Assembly (NCBI GenBank): GCA_937911345.1
Contig: CALDPP010000197.1
Span: 1 to 48,696 of the forward strand
Direction of reading: 5' to 3'
DNA length: 48,696 nt
DNA from: an uncultured euryarchaeote
GTDB lineage: Archaea; Thermoplasmatota; Poseidoniia; Poseidoniales; Poseidoniaceae
A program made the translations under genes and the position numbers. Shown here piece after piece: positions 8,774 through 16,973 of this stretch (the stretch's first letter is position 1; every line of letters begins with the position of its first letter). The notes below the pieces were generated by a model, which was given only the letters and a program-made list of their open reading frames with translations, was not told the DNA's origin and made no database searches.

Positions 8774-9706
8774 ATGTCAGACACAATAGTAATCGCAGAA
8801 TTATCAAAAGGAAAAATGAGCCATACTACCAATGAATTGGTAACTGCTGCAAATAAACTCGGAACCAGTTGTACAGTTATTGTACCATGTTTAGATTCAT
8901 CTGTTGCTACTGATGCAAGTAAGATTTCTGGCGTAACAAAAGTTATTGCTGCAAAATCCGATGTTTTCGCCAGCTATGATGCGGCTGCATGGGCTGAAGC
9001 AATAGATACCGTTGCTCCATCAGGAACAATGATTACATCAGCATCAGCACAATCAAAAGACCTAGCTGCGAGAATTGCCGCTAGACGTTCAATATCTGTT
9101 GTTCAAGATGTCATCTCAATCGATGGCACTACACTCTCAACTCCAATTTACTCCGGTAAAGCAATCCAGAATGTTTCAATTAACGGCGATGCAGTCATCA
9201 GTGTGAGAGCAAACATATTCCCACCATCAGACAACAACGGAAACTGTGAAATGCAAGTCATCGACACAACTGGAAATGTTTCAACTGCAATTAAAGAAAT
9301 GGTACAACGTGCTTCACAGAGACTCGATGTCTCTGAGGCAAACATAATCATCTCTGGAGGGAGAGGTATGGGTACACCTGCAAACTTCAGCCATCTGGAA
9401 GAAATTGCAGATAAACTAGGAGCCGCAGTTGGAGCATCGAGAGCAGCTGTTGATACTTGGGATGAAATCCCACACTCAATGCAAGTTGGACAAACTGGCA
9501 AAACAGTAAATCCAAATTTGTACATTGCAGTAGGGATTTCAGGAGCAATACAGCACCTTGCGGGAATGCGATCTTCAAAATATATCGTTGCAATCAATAA
9601 AGATGCAGATGCACCAATATTCCAACATGCAGACTATGGAATTGTCGCAACTTGGGAAGAAGCACTCCCTGTGTTAAGCAGTTCATTGTCCAGTTTACTA
9701 GGCTGA
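8774..9706 (+). CDS. etfA: Electron transfer flavoprotein, alpha subunit
   Basis: The large ETF subunit (310 aa), which carries the FAD in the ETF heterodimer. The C-terminal domain shows the family FAD site: SGGRGMGTPANF, then GASRAAVDTWDEIPHSMQVG, GKTVNPNLYIAVGISGAIQH and INKDADAPIFQHADYGIV. The start is ATG 8774 after GAGGTG, and GTG 8765 lies within that ribosome site. The gene is coupled to etfB. Glutaryl-CoA dehydrogenase at 3750 is a likely donor. No ETF-quinone oxidoreductase is visible. It ends 6 bp from the convergent hydrolase. Confidence 0.92.
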   Translation: MSDTIVIAELSKGKMSHTTNELVTAANKLGTSCTVIVPCLDSSVATDASKISGVTKVIAAKSDVFASYDAAAWAEAIDTVAPSGTMITSASAQSKDLAARIAARRSISVVQDVISIDGTTLSTPIYSGKAIQNVSINGDAVISVRANIFPPSDNNGNCEMQVIDTTGNVSTAIKEMVQRASQRLDVSEANIIISGGRGMGTPANFSHLEEIADKLGAAVGASRAAVDTWDEIPHSMQVGQTGKTVNPNLYIAVGISGAIQHLAGMRSSKYIVAINKDADAPIFQHADYGIVATWEEALPVLSSSLSSLLG

Positions 9707-9712
9707 ATTAAA

Positions 9713-10468
9713 TCAATGATACTTTCCAAACGCAGGATTACTAGAACCAACGTAAGGGTTAGTAGATTTCTCTATACCTATTGTTGTTGTTGGACCATGC
9801 CCAGGATGGACCACTGTATCATCGTCCAAGGGCCATAGTTTACTTATGATTGAATTTGACAGGACATTAAAATCACCACCTGTATTAGGTAGATCAGTTC
9901 TTCCAACCGAACCAGCAAATAATGTATCACCAGCAAATAATTGATTAGGACCACCTTCAACTTCTACCAATATACAACATCCACCTAAAGTGTGTCCTGG
10001 GGTATGTAATATCTTGAATTTAAGTGTGCCAAGTTCCAAATTCATATTATCCTCTAGCAATTTATCAGCGATTGCTGGTTCTGGTAGAACAAAACCCCAC
10101 CTCATCCCCGATTCTTGAGCAAGACTTTGTAAAAAGAAATCGTCCTTATGTAAGTACCAACTAACATCGTATTCATCAAGCAGTAATGGTATCTCTCCTG
10201 AATGGTCAAAGTGTGCATGGGTGTTAACCAAAGCTACTACTCTTCTTTTCTTTACACCTACCTGCTCCATTTCTTCAAAATTATTAGGCCCATTAGACCA
10301 ATCCGGACCTTTTCCACTGAATTCATTTATCCACGAAATTATCCTAGCAGATTCAGAACCCCCGTCTATAATTACTGTATCACCACTTGACAAGTCTGTA
10401 ACAACAGAACACCTCATAGCAAGTGCTCCAACAAAGAATGATTCTACCCATAAATCAGTAGAGTTCAT
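9713..10468 (-). CDS. Metallo-beta-lactamase-fold hydrolase, glyoxalase II-like
   Basis: A 251-aa single-domain enzyme with the full metal-binding set. HAHFDH is at residues 84-89, ILHTPGHTLGG follows, then LFAGDTLFAGSVGRTDLPNTGG and HPGHGPTTTIG near the end. This pattern matches glyoxalase II-like thioester hydrolases. It lacks the helical substrate domain of true glyoxalase II and could be a persulfide dioxygenase-type or general thioesterase relative. No signal peptide is seen, so it should be cytoplasmic. It begins 1 bp after the upstream propeller-like gene ends, which suggests co-transcription. Confidence 0.85.
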   Translation of the reverse strand: MNSTDLWVESFFVGALAMRCSVVTDLSSGDTVIIDGGSESARIISWINEFSGKGPDWSNGPNNFEEMEQVGVKKRRVVALVNTHAHFDHSGEIPLLLDEYDVSWYLHKDDFFLQSLAQESGMRWGFVLPEPAIADKLLEDNMNLELGTLKFKILHTPGHTLGGCCILVEVEGGPNQLFAGDTLFAGSVGRTDLPNTGGDFNVLSNSIISKLWPLDDDTVVHPGHGPTTTIGIEKSTNPYVGSSNPAFGKYH

Positions 10469-10469
10469 A

Positions 10470-12020
10470 TTAAATCACATCCACTTGTATTGTATCAGAG
10501 GTTGAGTTACCTTCGTCATCAGTTATTCTCAGTTCGAAACGATATCTACCTTTGTTTAATTTTACCCTAAGCTTTGGTAAATCTGATATTTCTTTTCCTG
10601 TTTCATCGACCCAAGAGTAACTTACAATACGATTTTTATCTCCTTTTGTCTCACTACTATCAAGAATAATTATTGATGATTCATCTAATCCAGCATCGTA
10701 AATACGATCTTCTCCAGCACTTGCTACAGGCATACTACTAACTGTTATTTCTTCATGTAAATCCTCTAGAATTACATCTCTATCTGAAATGTCAACAGTA
10801 TCATTATTTGGCATCGATTCAATATCATCTTCCAAAGCAGACAAAAGATTACTGAGATCTCCATCTTGTAAGTCGTTTCCAGAATTTGAGTTAGACAATA
10901 ATTGTTCAAATTTATCATCTTCAGAGTAAATATCCTCTGCATTTACAGATTCTATTGCATTAGGTGAATCAAACCACTCAGTTAATTCAGACTTATCTTT
11001 TTCAATTAACTCAGTCGACAGGTCAATAACTCCTATCGGTTCAATATTTGTGTAATCATTTTGATCGTCTCCTGCAAAATAAAACACATCTCTAAATTTG
11101 GAATATGCTGAATATTGGACAATTCCTTGGTGTTCTACCATCCAATTAGTACCATCGTTCATTATACCATGAACATAAAACCAAGACCCTGCAATTATTC
11201 CTCCATCTGTGACATTGAGGGTTTTAACAGGAAATTTACAGTCAAATATGACATCAGAAATTTCAAACTCGATGCCATCAGTTGTCTGAAGTCTACGGAT
11301 ACTACCGTTATCAAATCCCAAAAAGGAACTATTAGATGCTGGTGAAATCTTGGTTAATCTATTTTTTATTTCATTGCGCATAAGCAATTTGTTATTTTTT
11401 ATATCCCATACCTCTATTTCTAGTGCCTCTTCATCACCTGGAACTAAAGCATAACCTTCCCTACCGATAACAAGTTCACCAGACAAATTACTTCCAACAC
11501 AAGTTATAGATTCACCAACTTCTCCCCTAGGTGGCCGATTCCATATGATTTTTCTACCGTCGAAGCAGAAAACTGAACCGTCTTCCTGAACAATAATCAA
11601 TCCTAAATCACTCCGTAGAATATTGATTATTGAAGTAAATGGTAGATTATTGCTTACGATTTTCCCAAGATAGTCTACGATCACTAATCTTCCTAAATTA
11701 TCTACTACAGCGACAAATTCATCGCATTGTTCAATTATTGATGTTCCGCCGTTTATTTGGCATTCCCAAATCGCCTCAAGATTTTCATCGAAGCATCTTA
11801 TACCAAAATTATCATCTCCAGCATAAAGATGTTTTTTTCTAAAAAACAATCCTTGTACCTCACCTTCTATAGAAAATGATTTGATTTTTATTCCGTCGAC
11901 TGAAATATTTAACAATCCCATTTTCTCTGCCCATGCAAGAGAATTACCATCTTTTGAGATTGCCAGATCAACTACCGTAGATTGAGGTGTGAAAGCAATC
12001 CTCACATCATGGGTAAACAT
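10470..12020 (-). CDS. Propeller-like protein with C-terminal PKD/Ig-like domain
   Basis: A 516-aa protein of unknown function. Residues 1 to about 340 contain repeated beta blades resembling WD40/PQQ repeats (VVDLAISKDGNSLAWAEKMG, GIRCFDENLEAIWECQI, LGLIIVQEDGSVFCFDGRKI). An acidic, low-complexity segment rich in Asp/Glu/Ser follows at about 345-425. The last 90 residues form a PKD-like beta-sandwich (ILDSSETKGDKNRIVSYSWV ... YRFELRITDDEGNSTSDTIQ). PKD domains are usually extracellular, yet no signal peptide or membrane helix is visible, so its location is unclear. It lies 1 bp upstream of the hydrolase gene. Confidence 0.8.
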   Translation of the reverse strand: MFTHDVRIAFTPQSTVVDLAISKDGNSLAWAEKMGLLNISVDGIKIKSFSIEGEVQGLFFRKKHLYAGDDNFGIRCFDENLEAIWECQINGGTSIIEQCDEFVAVVDNLGRLVIVDYLGKIVSNNLPFTSIINILRSDLGLIIVQEDGSVFCFDGRKIIWNRPPRGEVGESITCVGSNLSGELVIGREGYALVPGDEEALEIEVWDIKNNKLLMRNEIKNRLTKISPASNSSFLGFDNGSIRRLQTTDGIEFEISDVIFDCKFPVKTLNVTDGGIIAGSWFYVHGIMNDGTNWMVEHQGIVQYSAYSKFRDVFYFAGDDQNDYTNIEPIGVIDLSTELIEKDKSELTEWFDSPNAIESVNAEDIYSEDDKFEQLLSNSNSGNDLQDGDLSNLLSALEDDIESMPNNDTVDISDRDVILEDLHEEITVSSMPVASAGEDRIYDAGLDESSIIILDSSETKGDKNRIVSYSWVDETGKEISDLPKLRVKLNKGRYRFELRITDDEGNSTSDTIQVDVI

Positions 12021-12093
12021 AATACAACCACACGGTTAAACATCATTAAGTTCACTACTTATTGATTATTTTTACAAACTCAACTTTGCTAAA

Positions 12094-13632
12094 TTAATTT
12101 GAGTCATTATGGATATCGAGTATTTGGTCATCATCATCGAAAGAAGATTTAGCACCATCATTGCGCTGGTTATGGAGTTCAGATAGATATTCTTCAGATA
12201 TATCTCCGGTGACATAAATTCCATTGAAGCAACTCGAATCAAATTCAATACCTTGCGAATCTATGTCCTGAGTAGATTGGATCAAATCTTCTAGAGTCTG
12301 ATAAAACAATCTATCAGATTTTATGTGTTGGTTTATTTCATCAATTGTTCTGTCATTGGCAACAAACTCGGATGTTGCAGGCATGTCAATACCGTATACG
12401 TTTGGATACCTTACTGGAGGAGCTGCAGACGCAAAATATACCTTTGAAGCACCTGATTCTCTAGCCATCTCAATAATTTGCTTACTAGTTGTACCTCTTA
12501 CAATAGAGTCATCGACTAGAAGCACATTTTTACCTTTGAATTCATTTTCTATTGTGTTTAACTTACGTCTTACAGATTTCTCTCTGAGCGCTTGGCCAGG
12601 CATTATGAATGTCCTGCCAACATAACGATTCTTAACAAATCCCTCTCTGTATGGAACATCTAATGAATTGGCCATCTGGAGAGCTGCAATTCTACCCGAG
12701 TCAGGAATTGGTATTACTGCATCTATATCGTGATCTGGCCATTCATCTAATATCCTCTCTGCTAAAATTTTACCTTGATTTAGTCTTGCTTGGTACACCG
12801 AGATACCATCAATCACTGAATCTGGTCTAGCAAAATATACATACTCAAAAATACAAGGATTACGACTTGTTTCTTCTGCGCAAATTCGAGAAAATAAATG
12901 CCCACTTGAAGAGATAAATATTGCTTCACCTGGCATCAAATCTCTTTCAATTTCGAATCCTAAAGCAGTAATTGCAACTGATTCACTACCAACTATCCAT
13001 TCTGTTCCTTCATCAGATTCTCTCTTTCCAAAGATTAACGGCCTTATGCCATGAGGATCTCGAAAAGCCAGTAGACCATATCCTGAAATCATTGATACAC
13101 AAGCATATCCTCCTTTGACATAACTATTCAACGCTGAAATAGCATTGAAAACTGTTTCAATGTCCATGTGAGGCTCGCCTTCTATGGATAAATCTGAAGA
13201 ATATTTTGTCAATTCAACTGCTAAAATATTTAGGAGAATTTCTGAATCACTTTTAGTGTTCATATGCCTAAAGTACTTATCGCGTAGAATGGTACGAAGT
13301 TCAGCAGCATTAGTAAGATTACCATTGTGAGCGATTGAGAGACCATAAGGAGAATTAACGTAAAATGGTTGAGATTCTGCTTTGGAAGAGGTTCCTGCCG
13401 TAGGATATCTAACATGGCCAATTCCAATATGACCCTGTAATCTTTGCATGTGACGAGTGTAGAAAATATTTGGAACCAGACCATTTGACTTTCTTAGCCT
13501 AAATTGTCCCTCATGTTCGGTCATTATCCCTGCAGCATCTTGACCTCGATGTTGAAGTACTGTTAATCCATCGTAAATCAATTGATTAACGTGATAACCC
13601 TTCTTACCGACAACTCCGATAATGCCGCACAC
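12094..13632 (-). CDS. purF: Amidophosphoribosyltransferase
   Basis: The first step of purine synthesis: PRPP and glutamine give phosphoribosylamine. The chosen GTG start at 13632 gives MCGIIGVVG, so Cys2 becomes the N-terminal nucleophile of the glutaminase domain after Met removal. GGTGAG lies just upstream. A TTG six codons earlier would bury the Cys. [11 protein letters not shown] and GHVRYPTAG belong to the Ntn domain. FARPDS and the PRPP loop [14 protein letters not shown] lie in the phosphoribosyltransferase domain, followed by [17 protein letters not shown]. Length 512 aa with an acidic tail. The tail also suggests a soluble cytoplasmic enzyme. Confidence 0.93.
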   Translation of the reverse strand: MCGIIGVVGKKGYHVNQLIYDGLTVLQHRGQDAAGIMTEHEGQFRLRKSNGLVPNIFYTRHMQRLQGHIGIGHVRYPTAGTSSKAESQPFYVNSPYGLSIAHNGNLTNAAELRTILRDKYFRHMNTKSDSEILLNILAVELTKYSSDLSIEGEPHMDIETVFNAISALNSYVKGGYACVSMISGYGLLAFRDPHGIRPLIFGKRESDEGTEWIVGSESVAITALGFEIERDLMPGEAIFISSSGHLFSRICAEETSRNPCIFEYVYFARPDSVIDGISVYQARLNQGKILAERILDEWPDHDIDAVIPIPDSGRIAALQMANSLDVPYREGFVKNRYVGRTFIMPGQALREKSVRRKLNTIENEFKGKNVLLVDDSIVRGTTSKQIIEMARESGASKVYFASAAPPVRYPNVYGIDMPATSEFVANDRTIDEINQHIKSDRLFYQTLEDLIQSTQDIDSQGIEFDSSCFNGIYVTGDISEEYLSELHNQRNDGAKSSFDDDDQILDIHNDSN

Positions 13633-13700
13633 AATCTCACCACAAGTCAATTAGCAAATGATTGTTTGCTAGAATAATAACATCAAATTTGTGAGAAAAT

Positions 13701-13880
13701 TCAAGCTTTAGGGCGGTGAGTTTTCTTTGACCAACCGAACTTTCGCATCTTTGCAGTGGCTCCGTATCCACATGACGCACAGACACCTTTTTGCTTGTGG
13801 TAAGCATTTCTTCCGCATCTTCTACATCGAATGTGTGTAGTCTTTTGGCGGCGGCCCATAGACGGTGTACCCTTTGACAT
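13701..13880 (-). CDS. rpl37e: 50S ribosomal protein eL37 (L37e)
   Basis: A 59-aa basic protein: MSKGTPSMGRRQKTTHIRCR, then CGRNAYHKQKGVCASCGYG and a Lys/Arg-rich end. The zinc site C19-x2-C22 and C34-x2-C37 is complete. The start ATG at 13880 is preceded by GAGGTGAG on the minus strand, and the stop TGA is at 13701-13703. It lies between purF and two membrane protein genes. The LSm gene that often precedes L37e in archaea is not adjacent here. Confidence 0.95.
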   Translation of the reverse strand: MSKGTPSMGRRQKTTHIRCRRCGRNAYHKQKGVCASCGYGATAKMRKFGWSKKTHRPKA

Positions 13881-13940
13881 TAACTCACCTCAGCGTCTTG
13901 GCCACCTACCAATACTTTATGAAATAAACGGAAACTAATC

Positions 13941-14426
13941 CTATTCCTCTTCAACCACTAAATAAGATTTTGATATTTTTGATGGGGCATGAGTAATTGA
14001 TGAAAATAACAACCCTAGAGCAATAAATAGAGAAAGAATCAATGCAGAAAGAGATACTATTGTATGGGCAATGTTGTAGACCATTTGAGCCCTTACAGAA
14101 CCATTGCCTTCTAACAGCATTGGACCTTGATTTATGAAAAATATCGTGGCTAATACACCGACTAAAACTGAAATTATCATAGCAAAAATTGGAGCCATTG
14201 GGCGCTTTCTCGATTCTCCATAAAAGAACATATTGCCCAGTAAAACCGTAGAAGCCAAAATGTAAGCCGTTAATGCAGAGTTAGCAATTCTGGGATTTAT
14301 TTGATCAATTCCAAAGTTCGGAATCGTACCATTAACAGAATAATCTATTGCAAATACAAGAATTATCGGAAAAATTAGACCGATTAGAACAATCTTACTA
14401 CCTGGTTTGTTCTCATTTTCAGCCAT
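13941..14426 (-). CDS. Four-helix membrane protein, unknown
   Basis: A 161-aa integral membrane protein with four predicted transmembrane segments, at about 11-28, 50-68, 80-100 and 120-142. It starts with a polar MAENENKPGS and ends with an acidic tail (VVEEE). It begins 1 bp after the stop of the larger membrane protein, so the two are translationally coupled and probably form a complex. No catalytic or cofactor-binding residues are obvious. I do not recognise the family. Confidence 0.75.
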   Translation of the reverse strand: MAENENKPGSKIVLIGLIFPIILVFAIDYSVNGTIPNFGIDQINPRIANSALTAYILASTVLLGNMFFYGESRKRPMAPIFAMIISVLVGVLATIFFINQGPMLLEGNGSVRAQMVYNIAHTIVSLSALILSLFIALGLLFSSITHAPSKISKSYLVVEEE

Positions 14427-15218
14427 TTAGTCCTCACCTCCAATATTTTGTTTTACTACTTCAGAAACTGTCGACAATTCATCTTTTGTTGGTGGTGAAA
14501 TGGATTCAGGCTTAGGCAGACTCTTTTCATAGACGAAAATGACTAGAGCAAATGATAGAATTGCTAGGATTGAACCTATTGCAATTCCAATTAAGTCTGC
14601 TATCGACAACCAAACATATTCTCTAAATTCATCAGCCGAAACATTTGATGAATCTAAATTCATAGCACATATTAGAAATAAAAACGATGATACAGACATT
14701 GCAAATAGATAACGTGATTCTTTCCTACGTGAGTCGCCAAATGCTAACATAGCAAGACCGCCAGCCATCGAGATTGATGATAGAGACAAGACTAGGTTTG
14801 GTAAGAATATTAACCAGTAGGGGTTTACTTCACCAGAACTCATGGTAGGAGTTATTTCCCACCAATGCATTAGTGAAAACCAAATTAATCCTAAAAGAAA
14901 AAGCAATGCGCCGAAATTTCGATCGCTTGACGGTAGTCTTCCCACAGGAACATTTCCAGAATAAGCAACCTTGAACAGGCCAATCAAAATCATAATTGTT
15001 GGCCCGGCAATAAAACCAAGTAAGTGACCCACTGCACTAGATGGTGACTCGGGGACAGTCCACGGACTAGCCAAGACTAGTGCAAGCCCAATAAGTGAAA
15101 CAAAGGTTCCTATTTTTGCGCCTATGGATGGAGGTTTAATTTGAGAAAACCATAGACCCAACGGGATAAATGCTAGTGGCAGCCAGAATAGTAAAGCTGC
15201 CTCAAGTATTTCATCCAT
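14427..15218 (-). CDS. Polytopic membrane protein, unknown
   Basis: A 263-aa protein with about seven hydrophobic segments (for example ALLFWLPLAFIPLGLWF, FVSLIGLALVLASPW, LLGFIAGPTIMILIGLF, YLFAMSVSSFLFLICAM, IAIGSILAILSFALVIFVY) and a soluble Ser/Glu/Lys-rich C-terminus. It is the first gene of a pair with 13941-14426. The ribosomal gene L44e is divergent across 131 bp. Function unknown: small transporter or respiratory accessory subunits are possible, but no motif supports either. Confidence 0.75.
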   Translation of the reverse strand: MDEILEAALLFWLPLAFIPLGLWFSQIKPPSIGAKIGTFVSLIGLALVLASPWTVPESPSSAVGHLLGFIAGPTIMILIGLFKVAYSGNVPVGRLPSSDRNFGALLFLLGLIWFSLMHWWEITPTMSSGEVNPYWLIFLPNLVLSLSSISMAGGLAMLAFGDSRRKESRYLFAMSVSSFLFLICAMNLDSSNVSADEFREYVWLSIADLIGIAIGSILAILSFALVIFVYEKSLPKPESISPPTKDELSTVSEVVKQNIGGED

Positions 15219-15278
15219 GACCTTTGGAAGACCAACGGATTAATTACTTCATCCCTAAATTTAAGGTTCAGTCGTCTG

Positions 15279-15286
15279 TTTTTAAA
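15279..15286 (+). promoter_or_regulatory. Possible TATA box for the L44e-aIF2alpha operon
   Basis: TTTTTAAA lies about 64 bp before the L44e ATG in the divergent gap. A start site about 25-30 bp downstream would give a leader of roughly 35-40 nt. That leader would contain an inverted repeat, CGACC at 15316-15320 and GGTCG at 15327-15331, before the GGTGA site. Confidence 0.35.
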
Positions 15287-15349
15287 TTCAATAACATACG
15301 GAGTTTCTAAATACCCGACCTTAGTGGGTCGAATGCTTAAGGTGATACC

Positions 15350-15634
15350 ATGGTCAAGATGCCTCGTCAAATAAAGCGATACAGCCCCTCGGCTGGTAAG
15401 CACACCATGCACACAGTTGAGCGCGTAAAGAAAAAGCGTGCTTCAGAACTGAAGTGGGGTCAGAGAAGGTTCCGTAAGGTTATGGCTGGTTACAGAGGTT
15501 TCCCTCGTCCAAAGCCAGACGGCAGAGAAAAGCCAACCAAGAGAGTCAACATACTGTTTAGATGCACAGAAACCGGCAAAGCACACTATGCACCGTGTCA
15601 AAGAGCCAAGAAATTCGAACTAGTCGACAAATGA
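15350..15634 (+). CDS. rpl44e: 50S ribosomal protein eL42 (L44e), zinc site degraded
   Basis: A 94-aa protein with clear family sequence: KMPRQIKRYSPSAGKHT, ERVKKKRASELKWGQRRFRK, PKPDGREKPTKRVNI and the end RAKKFELVDK. In most archaeal homologues the first motif is CPxC and the second CxxCGKAH. Here they read SPSA (Ser12, Ala15) and CTET (Cys72, Thr75), so three of the four zinc ligands are gone. The ATG at 15350 follows GGTGA. It is the first gene of L44e-S27e-aIF2alpha-Nop10-PAC2, a long-recognised archaeal translation cluster. Confidence 0.95.
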   Translation: MVKMPRQIKRYSPSAGKHTMHTVERVKKKRASELKWGQRRFRKVMAGYRGFPRPKPDGREKPTKRVNILFRCTETGKAHYAPCQRAKKFELVDK

Positions 15635-15643
15635 GGTGATTAA

Positions 15644-15814
15644 TTGTCTGGAAATTTTATCAAAGTATCATGCAAAGACTGTGGTTCTGAATCTGTAATA
15701 TTCTCTAGAGCAACTACTGTGATAGCTTGCTCTGTTTGTGGCGCAACACTTACTGCGCCATCCGGTGGAAAAGCAAAACTTGTCGGCTGCAGAATGGTCG
15801 AAGCAATTGAATGA
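15644..15814 (+). CDS. rps27e: 30S ribosomal protein eS27 (S27e)
   Basis: A 56-aa zinc-ribbon protein: FIKVSCKDCGSESVIFSRAT, then ACSVCGATLTAPSGGKAKL and the end GCRMVEAIE. C10-x2-C13 and C29-x2-C32 form an intact zinc site. It starts with TTG at 15644, 9 bp after L44e and just after GAGGTGAT, which makes this unusual start credible. The stop at 15812-15814 is 15 bp before the aIF2alpha ATG. Confidence 0.93.
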   Translation: MSGNFIKVSCKDCGSESVIFSRATTVIACSVCGATLTAPSGGKAKLVGCRMVEAIE

Positions 15815-15829
15815 GGAGGCTGAGCCTCC
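15815..15829 (+). promoter_or_regulatory. Hairpin covering the aIF2alpha ribosome site
   Basis: GGAGGC (15815-15820), loop TGA, and GCCTCC (15824-15829) form a perfect 6-bp stem. It ends one base before the aIF2alpha ATG and contains the only GGAGG. It should hide the Shine-Dalgarno unless ribosomes finishing S27e (stop 15812-15814) open it, which would couple the two genes. An RNA-binding repressor is another possibility. Confidence 0.5.
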
Positions 15830-16615
15830 ATGAGCGACCAACTAAATACGCCTGAAGAAGGCGAACTTGTTGTTGTTACAGTAAAGAATGTAAAACAAAA
15901 CGGAGTCTACGTCGATTTCGACGAATACCCTGGTATTGAAGGGTTCATTTTTATTGGTGAAATTGCCAGTGGGTGGGTAAAGAATATTCGTACATTTGTC
16001 CGTGATGGTCAAAGATTAATTTGTAAAGTTATGAGAACTAAGAAAGATGGTTCTTCATTAGAACTGTCATTAAAATCTGTATCTGAAGAACGCAGAAGAG
16101 ATAGGTTACAAGAATGGAAGAATGAACAGAGATCTATCCAGTTGCTGAAAGTATTAGGAGAAAAAGTTGGATGGGATGATTCTGAAAGAGAATCCATTGG
16201 AGAAGATTTAGTATCTGCTTTTGGCACCCTGTATGCATCTTTTGAAGAAGCAGCAATGAATGAGGGCGCAATAGTTGACGCTGGTTTTGAGGGAGGATGG
16301 ATCAAAGAATTCGTTGAGATTGCGATTGAGAATATAATTCCACCATTCGTAGAAATCAAAGGCAGTCTAAATCTATCAATTAATGTTGAAAATGGAGTAC
16401 AGATAATTAAGCAGGCTCTCGAATCTGCTGAAGAATACACATCAGAGAAGGATGAAATATCCGTTATGTGCTTTTATGACGGTGCACCAGAATATAGAAT
16501 CGTGCTGAAAGCACCTGACTTCAAAACCGCAGAAGATCTATGGCAGGAAGTTTCCGATTCAATTGTTACCAAGATGGAAGAAAATGGTGGACAAGCAACC
16601 ACTTTTAGAGATTAA
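15830..16615 (+). CDS. Translation initiation factor aIF2, alpha subunit
   Basis: Part of the aIF2 heterotrimer that brings initiator Met-tRNA to the ribosome. The N-terminal S1/OB domain covers about 10-88: GELVVVTVKNVKQNGVYVDF, GIEGFIFIGEIASGW, VKNIRTFVRDGQ. A helical middle domain (about 90-175) and a C-terminal alpha/beta domain that contacts the gamma subunit follow, with length (261 aa) as expected. Its ribosome site sits in a perfect hairpin right after the S27e stop. Nop10 follows after 40 bp. Confidence 0.95.
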   Translation: MSDQLNTPEEGELVVVTVKNVKQNGVYVDFDEYPGIEGFIFIGEIASGWVKNIRTFVRDGQRLICKVMRTKKDGSSLELSLKSVSEERRRDRLQEWKNEQRSIQLLKVLGEKVGWDDSERESIGEDLVSAFGTLYASFEEAAMNEGAIVDAGFEGGWIKEFVEIAIENIIPPFVEIKGSLNLSINVENGVQIIKQALESAEEYTSEKDEISVMCFYDGAPEYRIVLKAPDFKTAEDLWQEVSDSIVTKMEENGGQATTFRD

Positions 16616-16655
16616 TACCGAGTTAATCATAAACAATAACTACCACGCCACTTAC

Positions 16656-16892
16656 ATGGCAAGGCAGTTACTACAGCAATGTACCCAGTGCAAGGCTTGG
16701 ACATTTCTTAGAGACTGCCCACATTGCGATGGCACAGCAAATGCTGCGGCTCCTATGAAATGGTCTCCGGAAGATCAAAGAGCTAATATCCGTCGTAAAA
16801 TGTACAATGTTGAATCTGAAGAGTGGTTAAATGATTTACCAGAACTAGAAAATATTTCAGATACACGAAAAAACATGTTAGAAGAAGAGTAA
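16656..16892 (+). CDS. nop10: H/ACA ribonucleoprotein Nop10
   Basis: A subunit of the box H/ACA particle that guides pseudouridylation of rRNA. The 78-aa protein has CTQCKAWTFLRDCPHC (zinc ribbon CX2C...CX2C), then the conserved APMKWSPEDQRANIRRKM. Known Nop10 proteins end near this point. Here about 25 extra acidic residues (ESEEWLNDLPELENIS...) extend the C-terminus. I chose ATG 16656 because sequence before it is unlike Nop10 and overlaps aIF2alpha. No strong ribosome site precedes it, so coupling is likely. Confidence 0.9.
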   Translation: MARQLLQQCTQCKAWTFLRDCPHCDGTANAAAPMKWSPEDQRANIRRKMYNVESEEWLNDLPELENISDTRKNMLEEE

Positions 16893-16973
16893 CGGATTGT
16901 TTTATCCTATTGCCAAATCGAATTTTTTGTTTGCTATTAATGTCAAACATTATACTGCTTATTGAATGATTCA

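Noticed and set aside
9148-9597. 149-codon minus-strand open frame
   Set aside because: It lies wholly inside etfA, whose plus-strand translation is a clear family match; no ribosome site or homology on the minus strand.
16009-16440. 143-codon minus-strand open frame
   Set aside because: Antisense to aIF2alpha with no independent support.
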